A DNA stretch of 64,000 nt. It comes from Ruminococcus sp. GTDB taxonomy: Bacteria > Bacillota > Clostridia > Oscillospirales > Ruminococcaceae. The stretch lies in contig JAFTQW010000014.1 in the NCBI GenBank assembly GCA_017462565.1, forward strand, positions 62,001-126,000. The letters run 5' to 3'. The stretch's first letter is position 1; every line of letters starts with the position of its first letter. A program made the translations under genes and the position numbers. The notes under the pieces were generated by a model that was not told the DNA's origin, ran no database searches, and saw nothing but the letters and a program-made list of their open reading frames with translations. Shown here in pieces: positions 1 through 8,428 of this stretch.

Positions 1-91
1 TTGTCCATTCGAGGTTATTGATATTGAACTGACCTACCGCATATTTTCCTGCTCTTGCTTTCTGGAGCATTTCTGTAGCTGAAACTAACAT
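1..91 (-). CDS. fba: Class II fructose-1,6-bisphosphate aldolase, 5' end only
   Basis: Only the first 30 codons are inside the window; the gene runs off the left edge. The translated start (MLVSATEMLQKA, then YAVGQFNINN) matches the N-terminus of class II zinc-dependent fructose-bisphosphate aldolase, which cleaves fructose 1,6-bisphosphate to DHAP and glyceraldehyde 3-phosphate in glycolysis. The ATG at 91 follows an AGGAGG ribosome-binding site at about 100-107, and a good promoter lies upstream. The gene is divergent from the DtxR operon. The zinc ligands and active site are outside the window, so the call rests on the N-terminal motif alone. Confidence 0.85.
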   Translation of the reverse strand, partial: MLVSATEMLQKARAGKYAVGQFNINNLEWT

Positions 92-147
92 AATTTAGAT
101 TCCTCCTGAATTTTCATTTAAAAGGTGATAAGCACCCTGATAATGCT

Positions 148-176
148 ATTATATCATAATATTGACAGAATTGCAA
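148..176 (-). promoter_or_regulatory. Promoter of fba
   Basis: On the minus strand TTGCAA (171-176) and TATAAT (148-153) are separated by exactly 17 bp, a near-consensus sigma-A promoter that faces the aldolase start about 55 bp away. Confidence 0.75.
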
Positions 177-225
177 TAGGCAGAAACGAATTTTTTAAAA
201 CTTATGGTAAGACTTTGAAAAAATG

Positions 226-254
226 TTGTAATTTTCATAAAAGTATGATATAAT
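226..254 (+). promoter_or_regulatory. Promoter of the dtxR-murL-murD2 operon
   Basis: TTGTAA (226-231) and TATAAT (249-254) are separated by 17 bp. It is back-to-back with the fba promoter and leaves a leader of about 90 nt before the DtxR-family start at 353. Confidence 0.7.
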
Positions 255-352
255 ATAGTGTGTTATAAAAACTTTTCTGATATACTCACTGTTATTGATA
301 TATTTGCGGTAGCGGCGGGTATGTATTACAGAAATGATTAAGGAGAAGAAAA

Positions 353-742
353 ATGGCTATTACTGAAGCAGTTGAAAATTACCTTGAAACAATACTGATC
401 TTATCTAAGCAGCAGCCTGACGTTCATGCAATAGATATATGCTCTTATCTCGGCTATTCAAGACCTACCGTTTCTATTGTCCTTAAAAAAATGAAAGATG
501 ACGGACTGGTTTCCGTCGATGGAGATAATCATATAACTCTTACTGAAAAGGGCAGGGAAGTTGCCGAGAATATTTATGATCGTCATAAGATCATCTCTGA
601 GTTTTTCATGCTGCTTGGAGTAAAGCACGACACGGCTGCTGAAGACGCCTGCAAGATCGAGCATGACATATCTGATGAGACCTTTAGGCTTCTTAAAGCG
701 CATTATTACACGCTTTTGGAAGAAAAAAGAATTGGCAAATAA
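353..742 (+). CDS. DtxR/MntR-family metal-dependent transcriptional regulator
   Basis: This 129-residue protein has the layout of the short DtxR/MntR branch. An N-terminal winged helix-turn-helix (about residues 1-62, with YLGYSRPTVSIVLKKMKDDGLV as recognition region) is followed by a metal-binding/dimerisation helical domain containing H and E ligands (DRHKIISEFF, AEDACKIEHDIS). It lacks the C-terminal SH3-like domain of long DtxR proteins. Such proteins repress metal uptake or homeostasis genes when loaded with Fe2+ or Mn2+. The start follows AAGGAGAAG. Only 20 bp separate it from murL, so it is probably cotranscribed with murL-murD2; that link with peptidoglycan genes is not an obvious functional one. 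Which metal it senses cannot be told from sequence. Confidence 0.85.
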   Translation: MAITEAVENYLETILILSKQQPDVHAIDICSYLGYSRPTVSIVLKKMKDDGLVSVDGDNHITLTEKGREVAENIYDRHKIISEFFMLLGVKHDTAAEDACKIEHDISDETFRLLKAHYYTLLEEKRIGK

Positions 743-762
743 GCTGTTTTTCGGAGGAAACA

Positions 763-2145
763 ATGAGTAAATACGAACAATTCAGAAGAGAACATCCCGT
801 TTTTTTATATCGTTCTTACGAAATAACCGAATCAGCCGACAAGGTTGACGTAAGCTATAAATTCTCAATACCCGGTCTTGCGGATTTCAATCCGGGCTGG
901 AGTTTTCCAAAGCCTGAAAATGTAAGCGTTTCCGGAGATCTGACCTTTGAACGTCTTGTTTTTTCACTTGGCATGGCAGAAGCGGTAAGCTATTGGAAAG
1001 CGGTCTGTTCGCCTGAAATGATAGTTGAATGCGGCGAGCTTGACGGTGAACAGATATCGTGGTGGAAGAAACTTTGGTTCGCAGGTCTTGGCGAATTCTT
1101 TTATGTGAACGGAATAAATGCGGACAAAGAGAGCTTTGTTAAAATTGTGCCAAAGGGAAAGTTTGCCGGCACTTCTGCGGCTGAGTTACGAAAAAGTGAG
1201 GGGTGTCTTGTCCCGATAGGCGGAGGAAAGGATTCTGCGCTTACTATTGAAACTCTCGTGAATGCCGGAATGAACTGCCGCTGCTATGCGATAAATAAGC
1301 GCTGTTCGATAAGTGCGACTGTCGAAGCTGCCGGACTTGATGAATCTGCTCTTATTACGGCATCACGAAGGTTTGACCGTTCGCTTATAAATCTTAATAA
1401 TGCAGGATTCCTTAACGGACATACTCCATTTTCTTCCGTAGTGGCATTTTCTGCCGAAATTACGGCATATCTGAACGGCTTGAAATACATCGTTCTTTCA
1501 AATGAATCAAGCGCAAACGAGAGTACGGTTGTCGGACAGGAGGTAAATCATCAGTATTCCAAAAGCTTCGGGTTTGAATGCGATTTTCATGAATACGAGG
1601 AGAAATATCTTAAAACAGGAATTTATTATTTCAGCTTTCTCCGTCCGCTTACGGAATTTCAGATTGCAAAAATGTTTACGGCATATAAAAAATATCTTCC
1701 GGTTTTCAGAAGCTGCAATCTCGGAAGCAAGGTTTCGCCTGATATATGGTGCGGTGAGTGTCCGAAGTGTCTTTTTGTAAGCCTGATTCTGTCGCCGTTT
1801 CTTTCAAGAAAAGAGCTTGAAAATATTTTCGGAAGAGATATGGCGGACGATGAAAAAATGCTGGAATATTTTATTGAGCTTATCGGCGAGTCTGATCACA
1901 AACCGTTTGAGTGCGTGGGCAGCGTTGGCGAGGTCAACCTTGCTGTTTCGCTTGCTATACGTCAGCTTGAGGAAAAAGGTGAAAAGCTACCTCTTCTTTT
2001 TGAAGAATACAAAAAGCGTGGAGCGTATCATCCCGAGCAGATAGACGCTCTGAACGATGAATACTGCCGTTATTTCAGCAGCGAAAATCTTCTGCCGGAG
2101 ACTTTCAAGGAAATTTTGATTAAAGAAATGGAGCGTTTGCTTTGA
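763..2145 (+). CDS. murL: MurL-like UDP-MurNAc-L-Ala-L-Glu epimerase
   Basis: This 460-residue cytoplasmic protein resembles MurL, which epimerises the terminal L-Glu of UDP-MurNAc-L-Ala-L-Glu to D-Glu and so replaces glutamate racemase. Visible features are an N-terminal beta-rich region, SYWKAVCSPEMIVECG, a GLGEF segment, the phosphate-loop-like VPIGGGKDSALTIETL (about 151-166) typical of PP-loop ATPases, and a CGECPKCLFV cysteine cluster (about 332-341). The downstream gene is a MurD-type ligase overlapping by 4 bp, the arrangement expected for the MurD2/MurL pathway described in Xanthomonas. Start ATG follows GGAGG. The family assignment comes from motifs recalled, not from a search; an unspecific PP-loop enzyme is the alternative. 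Confidence 0.72.
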   Translation: MSKYEQFRREHPVFLYRSYEITESADKVDVSYKFSIPGLADFNPGWSFPKPENVSVSGDLTFERLVFSLGMAEAVSYWKAVCSPEMIVECGELDGEQISWWKKLWFAGLGEFFYVNGINADKESFVKIVPKGKFAGTSAAELRKSEGCLVPIGGGKDSALTIETLVNAGMNCRCYAINKRCSISATVEAAGLDESALITASRRFDRSLINLNNAGFLNGHTPFSSVVAFSAEITAYLNGLKYIVLSNESSANESTVVGQEVNHQYSKSFGFECDFHEYEEKYLKTGIYYFSFLRPLTEFQIAKMFTAYKKYLPVFRSCNLGSKVSPDIWCGECPKCLFVSLILSPFLSRKELENIFGRDMADDEKMLEYFIELIGESDHKPFECVGSVGEVNLAVSLAIRQLEEKGEKLPLLFEEYKKRGAYHPEQIDALNDEYCRYFSSENLLPETFKEILIKEMERLL

Positions 2146-3482
2146 GTAAATTCGTCGAATATATCAGAGGATATACCGCAGGAAAGAAAATCTGCATTCT
2201 CGGTTTCGGAAGAGAAGGAAAGTCAACTTACAATATACTGAAAAAATACTGCGTGCCGGAAACTGTTGCTATTTCCGATCTGAATCCGATTGACAGAAAT
2301 ATTAATAATATTCTGGAAAATGTTCAGCTCATAACAGGAGAAAATTATCAGAGCTGCCTTGATGATTTTGATATGGTCTTTAAAAGTCCGGGAATCGTAC
2401 TTGAAAAAAGTCCACAGGAGTTGAAATGTGATATAACGTCTGAAACGCAGATTTTATTTACCGTTTTCCGTGAGCAGATAATCGGAATCACCGGAACAAA
2501 GGGGAAAAGTACTGTAACATCGCTGATCTACCATATTCTGAAAGAATCCGGAGTTGATTGCAGAATAGCCGGAAATATAGGAATTCCTGTTTTTGATATC
2601 GCCGAGGATATGAAAGAGGATACTGTTGTTGTCTGCGAACTATCCTGCCACCAGCTTGAATATATGACCGTTTCGCCGGAAAAAGCTGTTTTTCTCAATC
2701 TTTATGAGGAACATCTTGATCATTACGGTACTATCGAAAAATATTACAATGCCAAAAAAAATATCTATCTTCATCAGAAAGAGCATGATTGTCTGCTGAT
2801 AAATTCTGAAATTGCTCCCGAAGGCGGTAAGCAGTATATTTATACTGTTTCTGCGGCTGATCCTGATGCAGATATTTACGTCCACGACGGAAAAATAATC
2901 CGAAACGGAGAAGCTTATGATATCCCTGTTGAAAAAATCAAGCTGCTGGGAGTTCATAATCATTATAATATTGCTATTGCTTATGCTGTTGCGGAATTTT
3001 ATGTTGAAAAAACGGACATTGAAAAGGCTCTTTGCAGCTTTTCACCTCTTGCTCATCGCCTCGAATATGTTGATACTGTAAATGGAGTCCGCTATTATGA
3101 CGACTCTATTTCAACTGCCTGTGCGACCGCTATTGAGGCGGTAAAAAGCGTTCCGCAGGCAGGAACAATCCTTATCGGCGGTATGGACAGAGGTATCGAC
3201 TACAGCGATCTTGTAGACTTCCTCAGCAGTTCAGATGTGAATGTCATCTGTATGGAGGCTTCCGGCAAACGTATTTTTGATATGATAAGCAAAATGAATT
3301 TCAACGCTCCGGAGCGTGTTCATTATGTTTCTCATCTTGAAGAAGCAGTTAAACTTGCCTCTGAAATTACTCCAAGCGGAATGAGCTGTATCTTGTCGCC
3401 GGCAGCGGCAAGCTATGGGATTTTCAAAAATTTTGAAGAGCGTGGTGACGCTTTCAAAAAGCTTGTCAGCGCATTGAAATAG
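2142..3482 (+). CDS. murD2: MurD-type UDP-MurNAc-L-Ala glutamate ligase (probable MurD2)
   Basis: This 446-residue Mur ligase adds glutamate to UDP-MurNAc-L-alanine in the cytoplasm. It shows the N-terminal Rossmann-like domain (ICILGFGREGKSTY), the ATP-binding GITGTKGKSTVTSL P-loop (about 112-125), the central ligase HNHYN segment and the C-terminal domain with HRLEYV and DDSISTACATAIEAV. The start is TTG at 2142 and overlaps the murL stop codon (TTGA), so translation is probably coupled. Being paired with murL suggests it adds L-Glu rather than D-Glu; that is inference, since the ligase fold looks the same in both. A canonical murD is expected elsewhere or may be replaced by this gene. Confidence 0.82.
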   Translation: MSKFVEYIRGYTAGKKICILGFGREGKSTYNILKKYCVPETVAISDLNPIDRNINNILENVQLITGENYQSCLDDFDMVFKSPGIVLEKSPQELKCDITSETQILFTVFREQIIGITGTKGKSTVTSLIYHILKESGVDCRIAGNIGIPVFDIAEDMKEDTVVVCELSCHQLEYMTVSPEKAVFLNLYEEHLDHYGTIEKYYNAKKNIYLHQKEHDCLLINSEIAPEGGKQYIYTVSAADPDADIYVHDGKIIRNGEAYDIPVEKIKLLGVHNHYNIAIAYAVAEFYVEKTDIEKALCSFSPLAHRLEYVDTVNGVRYYDDSISTACATAIEAVKSVPQAGTILIGGMDRGIDYSDLVDFLSSSDVNVICMEASGKRIFDMISKMNFNAPERVHYVSHLEEAVKLASEITPSGMSCILSPAAASYGIFKNFEERGDAFKKLVSALK

Positions 3483-3502
3483 TAATTTATTAAAAGTTGA
3501 TA

Positions 3503-3626
3503 TCATGAGTGAGCAATATCAGGCTTCCAAAGGGCAGCGTGACGCTGCATCCGATCACGATGTCGCTATCTAATAAAAGATAGAAGAACACATTGCTCAT
3601 GATTCACCGTAATAATAGATTTCCTA
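3503..3626. repeat. Dispersed structured repeat, copy A
   Basis: About 105 bp (3522-3626) recur at 35012-35117 with roughly 85% identity, including TTCCAAAGGGCAGCGTGACG and AAAAGATAGAAGAACAC in the same order. The core contains a small hairpin (CAGCGTGACGCTG). In this copy TCATGAGTGAGCAAT at 3503 is roughly complementary to ATTGCTCATGA at 3592, so the whole unit can fold into one long hairpin. It lies between murD2 and the NUDIX gene. No open reading frame is conserved between the copies. Confidence 0.75.
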
Positions 3627-3671
3627 AACAGAATAACAATTTTATTCATATAAATTTATTGAAATTGGCTA

Positions 3672-3700
3672 TTGACATTTCTCTCTGATAGGTATATAAT
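3672..3700 (+). promoter_or_regulatory. Promoter of the NUDIX gene
   Basis: Perfect TTGACA (3672-3677) and TATAAT (3695-3700) with a 17-bp spacer, placed about 80 bp before the NUDIX start. Confidence 0.85.
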
Positions 3701-3778
3701 AACAACGCTGAATTATATGGAACCGTTTTCCATGAAAAGACGGATTTACGCTGTTCAAAGCGTGCTTATGGAGTTGAA

Positions 3779-4558
3779 ATGGATACTATTGAAATTTTCC
3801 TTAACAAACTTTCTTCAGAAAAAGAGCTTTATGACGAGCTTTCGTCAAAACTCGAATGCGGCAGTATTACTGAAAAAAGCAAGCTTTCTGCCGTTCTTTC
3901 AGACTGGAACAAGGATATTGGGTTCAAGCTTTTTATTTCCGATGAGAATATTTCCAACGAAACGGTTGACGAAATTATTAAAGCGTTTCATGAATGCAAA
4001 AATATAAGCTGTGAAACTGTAACGGACGAATTCCTTAATGTTATCGGAGAAAATGAGAGAATCACACACCTCAGCAAACCGAGATCTCTTATCCACAGAG
4101 ACGGAGATCTTCATCCGACTGTACACGTCTGGATAGTAAAAAGAAAGGATATGGGCATTTTTGTTCTGCTTCAGAAAAGAGCTTCAGAGAAGGAGATCTA
4201 TCCGGATTGTTATGATGTATCGGTTGCAGGACACGTTTCTCAGGGTATGGAATTCCGAAAAACTGCCGTAAAAGAGGCTTATGAAGAGATTGGTATTGAG
4301 ATACCGGCGGGAAAACTTGCACATATAGGAAATCGCCGTATTTCGCATTCAAGCGAAAAAATTAACGACAATGAAATGAGCGCTATATATATTTATCGTG
4401 AAAATGTTGATATAAACGATCTGGTGCTTCAAAAATCCGAGGTTTCAGAGGTATGCTGGGCTGAAATAGACGAAATCCTTGCTGCAATGAAAACCGAGAA
4501 TTTCCCGAATTGTATTTCTATTGATGAGCTTTCAATGATTAAAAAAACGCTTTTTTAA
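3779..4558 (+). CDS. NUDIX hydrolase with an N-terminal extension
   Basis: This 259-residue protein has about 105 N-terminal residues of unassigned helical sequence followed by a NUDIX domain of the isopentenyl-diphosphate isomerase-like type. The NUDIX box reads AGHVSQGMEFRKTAVKEAYEEIGI (around 150-173): the metal-binding K-E-x-x-E-E-x-G core is present, while the first Glu of the classical box is replaced by Met with Glu next to it. NUDIX enzymes hydrolyse nucleoside diphosphates linked to another group; the substrate here is unknown. It has its own promoter and terminator, so it is monocistronic. A monofunctional isomerase role is possible but not shown. Confidence 0.8.
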   Translation: MDTIEIFLNKLSSEKELYDELSSKLECGSITEKSKLSAVLSDWNKDIGFKLFISDENISNETVDEIIKAFHECKNISCETVTDEFLNVIGENERITHLSKPRSLIHRDGDLHPTVHVWIVKRKDMGIFVLLQKRASEKEIYPDCYDVSVAGHVSQGMEFRKTAVKEAYEEIGIEIPAGKLAHIGNRRISHSSEKINDNEMSAIYIYRENVDINDLVLQKSEVSEVCWAEIDEILAAMKTENFPNCISIDELSMIKKTLF

Positions 4559-4603
4559 AAATAAGCCGGAGAAGACTTCAAATCTCCTCCGGCTTATTTT
4601 TTA
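4558..4603 (+). terminator. Terminator of the NUDIX gene
   Basis: The arms AAATAAGCCGGAG and CTCCGGCTTATTT flank a 15-base loop and end in a run of T. It starts immediately after the stop codon and could act in both directions. Confidence 0.85.
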
Positions 4604-4760
4604 TACTAATTCCTGACCGAACTGATGAAAAGATTGGCAGATAGCATTTTGTCAATCAAGGAAATAGCTGCAGGCATACTGACGTATGGCAAGGTTGATT
4701 GACGTAGAGTGGCGAAATGATAGCTGTCAATCTTGTCAATAGGTTGGTTAGGAATTAGTA
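4604..4760. repeat. 157-bp imperfect palindrome with 15-bp terminal inverted repeats
   Basis: TACTAATTCCTGACC (4604-4618) is repeated inverted at 4746-4760 with 14 of 15 bases matching. Internal arms ATTGGCAGATAGCAT (about 4633-4647) and ATGATAGCTGTCAAT (about 4717-4731) also pair, so the stretch folds into one long hairpin. It fits exactly between the NUDIX terminator and the stop codon of the convergent membrane-protein gene. A small MITE-like element or a large bidirectional terminator are the two readings. Confidence 0.7.
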
Positions 4761-7163
4761 TTATTTCCAGAAAGCGAAGAACTGCTCAACATCGTATGCG
4801 ACTTCCGGGTATTCAGGTCTGATGCTTGTGTAGCAGAATATCTGGTTTATATTCTGAACTCCTGCTATAAATAAAGTCCATACAAGCGAAAAGCACATAA
4901 ATCCTTTTGCAAGCTTTTTAAGCGTTTCATTGTCCGTTTTACAGTACAAATAGAATATTATTGCAAATGCTCCTAAAAGTGCCTGCCATGAGAAATCCAC
5001 CATATATCTGACGGCGTAACCGCTTTCCCAGACGGACGCCACTATAATAAACGGTATAAGCAGACATGGAATTCCTATATATGCCGTGCGGCTGAGTTTC
5101 GTGCGGCGGTCGGGGAGAGTTTTCAGCGCTCTCGGTGCAAGAAAATACGCAAACATAGGCAGCGCAAGGAAGAAAAGTCCGGAGGAATTCAAAGTTGAAG
5201 CGAAATCCTCATAGAAAAATCCGTTCACGTTCATAAATTGGAAGTTGGTCGAGACTATTGGATAAACCGGACTTATTACAGGTGCATTGAAGAAGTAGTT
5301 GAAGAGCGCAACCAATGAGAGCTGCCAATGAAACTGAGTCTTTGTAAAATCATTTATAGTAAGAGAATACTGTATTCCGAATTCAAAGGGATTGCCAAAG
5401 CGTGAGTAATTGTACCACATTTGAACGAGTCCGAGACAAGCCATAGGAAGCAGCGCACAGAGGATATATTTTACTCCGTCAGCATTAAAGAGTTTATTTT
5501 TCTTAGTATCTGAGGCTTTTCCGGATGCTCTTTTCAAAGCTGCAAGCATAAATACTGCGGCGCAGATACAATAAAGCACCAGCGTTGGTCTTGAAAGAAC
5601 TGCAACGGCAAAAAGGAGCGAAGATATTGCCGTTTTGGGAAAAGAAGGCTTTTCCTTTCCGATAATTCCGGCTGATATCATAAAATAAACCGCCCACGTT
5701 AAAAAGGCGAATCCGGCTGCCATAGCTGTTTCATAAAATTGCGGTCTGCCTATGCTGAACCATATTCCGCTGACTGTCTGCAAGATGATCAGAGCCGTTA
5801 TAAATAATCCCGTAGGAGTTTTGGGAAAGAATTTTTCCACTATTTTCATGAAGAGGAATGACAATCCTATTATTCCGATAAACGAAAATATCATTATCGC
5901 TATGCCGTCATGCAGAAAATGTCCTGTTATCAGGTGAAATGGCAGAAATAAAAGTATTACCGGAGCAATTCCATAGTAGGAATAATATTTCTGATCGAAA
6001 TAAACGTGATCCCATTCAATATCAAGCTCATAACTTTCCCTTAATTCACGATCATAGGGATTATCAAAGTCTTTCAGCGACTCAGCAGGTTCGATAAGAA
6101 GGCTTGTACTGCCGTTTTCAAAAGCCTCGACAAGCTCCTGCGACATCTGATCGCCCTCCGGTAGGCTAAGAGCGTCTTTCCATGTAAATCCAAGCTTGTA
6201 ATGGGTTATCCAGACTGTGATAAGACATAGAACCACTGTAATAACAGCGGCAAATCCACGGCAGAATTTTTTGTTTTCCGCAAAACTTCTGTTGAATCTT
6301 ATGCTGTTGAACATAAGATAAATAAGGCTGCTCAGCAGAACGATCGCAAGAAATCTTATCAATGAAATATTCATAGGCGAGGCAGTGTTGAGAGTTATTC
6401 CGTTTATGTAAACGATACCGCCGTTTATAGGAACGATTCTTATTTTCATGCTGCTTACTTTACCGGAAAGCTGAAGATCCGTAAATTGTGACCCCCACCT
6501 GTCACGAACCATAATTCCTTTTCCGATATTTTCCCTGTAAACAGTAGTCTGAGTTTCATCCATTGCGTCAACGTGAATTTCCGCACCCTTTGTTCCGTTT
6601 TCAAAATTAAGATCAATAAAAATATTTCCGACTTCTTCATTTATTCCTTCAAGAGTAAATGAAATTTCCTCGCTGCCCTTAATTATGATATCTTTTTCAG
6701 CTGAACGATAATTTTTTCCCATTGAAGAAGCAAATTGTTCCGCCTTGAAATTCATTTCAGTGAAATTTTTACCCCAAAGCCTGTAAAACGGCAGATTAAA
6801 AAGCGTTACTTCAAGCACTGCTGCGATCATCATTGCTTTTACGGCAAAAGCTATAACAGGATATTTTTTCTTTTTGTTTATTTCACAGAGCAGAAAGGAA
6901 AAAATACTTATGATTCCAAGAAGGAAGAAAGCTCCGGAATATATTCCGAAATTAATAAGTCCAAGATTATCCGCAGCTCCGATGCTGAAAAGGAAGACTG
7001 CCGCTCCTCTTGCTATGCTGCGAATCGAACGCAGTTTACCGCCGGCTTTTTTTCCTTTATTATCACTGCAAATTTCATGAAGGAAAATACCTGTGACTGA
7101 CAATGATATAATAAACATAAGTATAAATAAAAACGTGTTCATCAAAAACCTCCCATTTTTCAC
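4761..7163 (-). CDS. Large polytopic membrane protein, possibly a GT-C-type glycosyltransferase
   Basis: The 800-residue product has four N-terminal membrane segments (about 1-125), then an extracytoplasmic beta-rich domain (about 130-260), a further pair of membrane helices (about 268-325), a polar loop containing PEGDQMSQELVEAF and NPYDRELRE (about 330-390), and around eight more membrane helices to the C-terminus. Acidic motifs in the first large loops and many C-terminal helices recall GT-C glycosyltransferases, which transfer sugars from polyprenyl-phosphate donors outside the membrane. I do not recognise the family firmly. The gene is monocistronic with its own promoter at 7235-7263, divergent from the lipoprotein gene. 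No catalytic residues can be assigned with confidence. Confidence 0.6.
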   Translation of the reverse strand: MKNGRFLMNTFLFILMFIISLSVTGIFLHEICSDNKGKKAGGKLRSIRSIARGAAVFLFSIGAADNLGLINFGIYSGAFFLLGIISIFSFLLCEINKKKKYPVIAFAVKAMMIAAVLEVTLFNLPFYRLWGKNFTEMNFKAEQFASSMGKNYRSAEKDIIIKGSEEISFTLEGINEEVGNIFIDLNFENGTKGAEIHVDAMDETQTTVYRENIGKGIMVRDRWGSQFTDLQLSGKVSSMKIRIVPINGGIVYINGITLNTASPMNISLIRFLAIVLLSSLIYLMFNSIRFNRSFAENKKFCRGFAAVITVVLCLITVWITHYKLGFTWKDALSLPEGDQMSQELVEAFENGSTSLLIEPAESLKDFDNPYDRELRESYELDIEWDHVYFDQKYYSYYGIAPVILLFLPFHLITGHFLHDGIAIMIFSFIGIIGLSFLFMKIVEKFFPKTPTGLFITALIILQTVSGIWFSIGRPQFYETAMAAGFAFLTWAVYFMISAGIIGKEKPSFPKTAISSLLFAVAVLSRPTLVLYCICAAVFMLAALKRASGKASDTKKNKLFNADGVKYILCALLPMACLGLVQMWYNYSRFGNPFEFGIQYSLTINDFTKTQFHWQLSLVALFNYFFNAPVISPVYPIVSTNFQFMNVNGFFYEDFASTLNSSGLFFLALPMFAYFLAPRALKTLPDRRTKLSRTAYIGIPCLLIPFIIVASVWESGYAVRYMVDFSWQALLGAFAIIFYLYCKTDNETLKKLAKGFMCFSLVWTLFIAGVQNINQIFCYTSIRPEYPEVAYDVEQFFAFWK

Positions 7164-7234
7164 CTTGCGGAAAATAATGAATAATAAGAACCTGTCCGAT
7201 TTGGAGTGATTCTTAATTCATCGTTTGTAGGTTT

Positions 7235-7263
7235 ATTATATTATAATAAATGGAATTTGTCAA
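7235..7263 (-). promoter_or_regulatory. Promoter of the polytopic membrane protein gene
   Basis: On the minus strand TTGACA (7258-7263) and TATAAT (7235-7240) stand 17 bp apart, about 70 bp upstream of the start at 7163. Confidence 0.85.
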
Positions 7264-7351
7264 CTTTTTCATGCTTGGTGACAAAAGCGTGAAATATTAA
7301 TGATAAAAAGATGACTTTTTCTTAGAAAGACATTACATTGTGACATTTCGC

Positions 7352-7380
7352 TTGACAAAACTGCTATTCTTGTGTATAAT
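7352..7380 (+). promoter_or_regulatory. Promoter of the cohesin-like lipoprotein gene
   Basis: Perfect TTGACA (7352-7357) and TATAAT (7375-7380) with a 17-bp spacer, 54 bp before the ATG at 7435. Confidence 0.88.
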
Positions 7381-7434
7381 ATGTATAAGAATACGGAGAA
7401 GCACTGCTCCGGAAAACATGAAAGGAAAATTATC

Positions 7435-8364
7435 ATGAATACATTAAAGAAAAGGTTAATCTCGCTTGCGCTTCTGTGTTGTTTTGCCCTTGCTTCCGTT
7501 ACAGGATGCTCGGATAAAAACAGCAGCAAAAATTCGGAAAGCGATCATATTTCTGTAAATGACGGTGATACTGATTCTTCCAATGGTAACGGCGGAGAAA
7601 TGATCAATGATACCCCCATAGAGATCATCACAAATAACAATGGAAATCCTATTGCTTTTCCATTCCAGTCTGAAGACGTACAAAACGGTCAGATATCAAA
7701 CGAAAACGGCATGAATCTTGCCGGACCTGATTCAAGTTCTATAGACGTTTCACCGTCCATAGATACTTCATCTCAGACTCCTACAGAATCCGTTACTGTC
7801 GTTGACGAAGACGGCGAACCAGTTACAGAGGCAAACGGTCAGCCTGTTACAGAATACGTTACAGTTCCTGCCGAATCTACCAGCGAAAATGCTGCTTCCG
7901 ATTATAAGAGTAAGACAAACGGAAGATATGTACTCTGGGTCGATATCTCAAAGGATGAAAACTATGTTTTCAACGATGAATTTGTAAAGGTTACTATGAA
8001 GATCAAGGATAATATTCCGGATGGCGATTATCCTATCAGTCTTGTAACCGATCTTTCAACGATCGCAGGCGTTTCTGTTGATCCGGATAAGATATTTGCG
8101 GGAACAGTCAGAGTAGGCGGCGGAGAAATACAAGCTCAGGATTTTTCATCTGAAACGGGATTTGTCGTATACGGAGACAATATAAGCTGTAAACAGGGAG
8201 ATACCGTTGATTTTTATATCAACATGAAAAACAATCCCGGACTTGCTGCGGTTCTGATGTGGTTCTATTACGATTCAAATGCAATTGAAATTGAAGATGT
8301 AACTGCTGCCGGTGAGTTTGAAACATTTGCACGTCCCCAGACTGGTGAGAAAAAATCGCAATAA
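7435..8364 (+). CDS. Lipoprotein with cohesin-like C-terminal region
   Basis: The start was set at ATG 7435 (MNTLKKRLISLALL) because it follows AAAGGAAAA and gives a clean lipoprotein signal peptide with lipobox SVTGC; an in-frame TTG-type start further upstream lies inside the promoter. The mature protein has an Asn/Ser/Gly/Pro-rich linker (about 25-150) and then a beta-rich region. It ends in DNISCKQGDTVDFYINMKNNPGLAAVLMWFYYDSNAIEIEDV, which has the G-D-x-V ... NNPG ... YD pattern of the first half of a type I cohesin. The second half of a cohesin is not evident, so a shortened or divergent module is likely. It probably sits on the outer face of the membrane and may hold dockerin proteins such as those encoded nearby; that role is inference. 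A terminator follows directly. Confidence 0.65.
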   Translation: MNTLKKRLISLALLCCFALASVTGCSDKNSSKNSESDHISVNDGDTDSSNGNGGEMINDTPIEIITNNNGNPIAFPFQSEDVQNGQISNENGMNLAGPDSSSIDVSPSIDTSSQTPTESVTVVDEDGEPVTEANGQPVTEYVTVPAESTSENAASDYKSKTNGRYVLWVDISKDENYVFNDEFVKVTMKIKDNIPDGDYPISLVTDLSTIAGVSVDPDKIFAGTVRVGGGEIQAQDFSSETGFVVYGDNISCKQGDTVDFYINMKNNPGLAAVLMWFYYDSNAIEIEDVTAAGEFETFARPQTGEKKSQ

Positions 8365-8373
8365 TTTCTATAA

Positions 8374-8410
8374 ACAAAAATATGACGCCTTAATCCGGCG
8401 TCATTTTTGT
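8374..8410. terminator. Bidirectional terminator between the lipoprotein and Rrf2 genes
   Basis: The symmetrical hairpin with arms ACAAAAATATGACGCC and GGCGTCATTTTTGT has A- and T-rich flanks on both sides, so it can end transcription from both convergent genes. Confidence 0.85.
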
Positions 8411-8428
8411 AAAATCAGCAGTTCTGTC

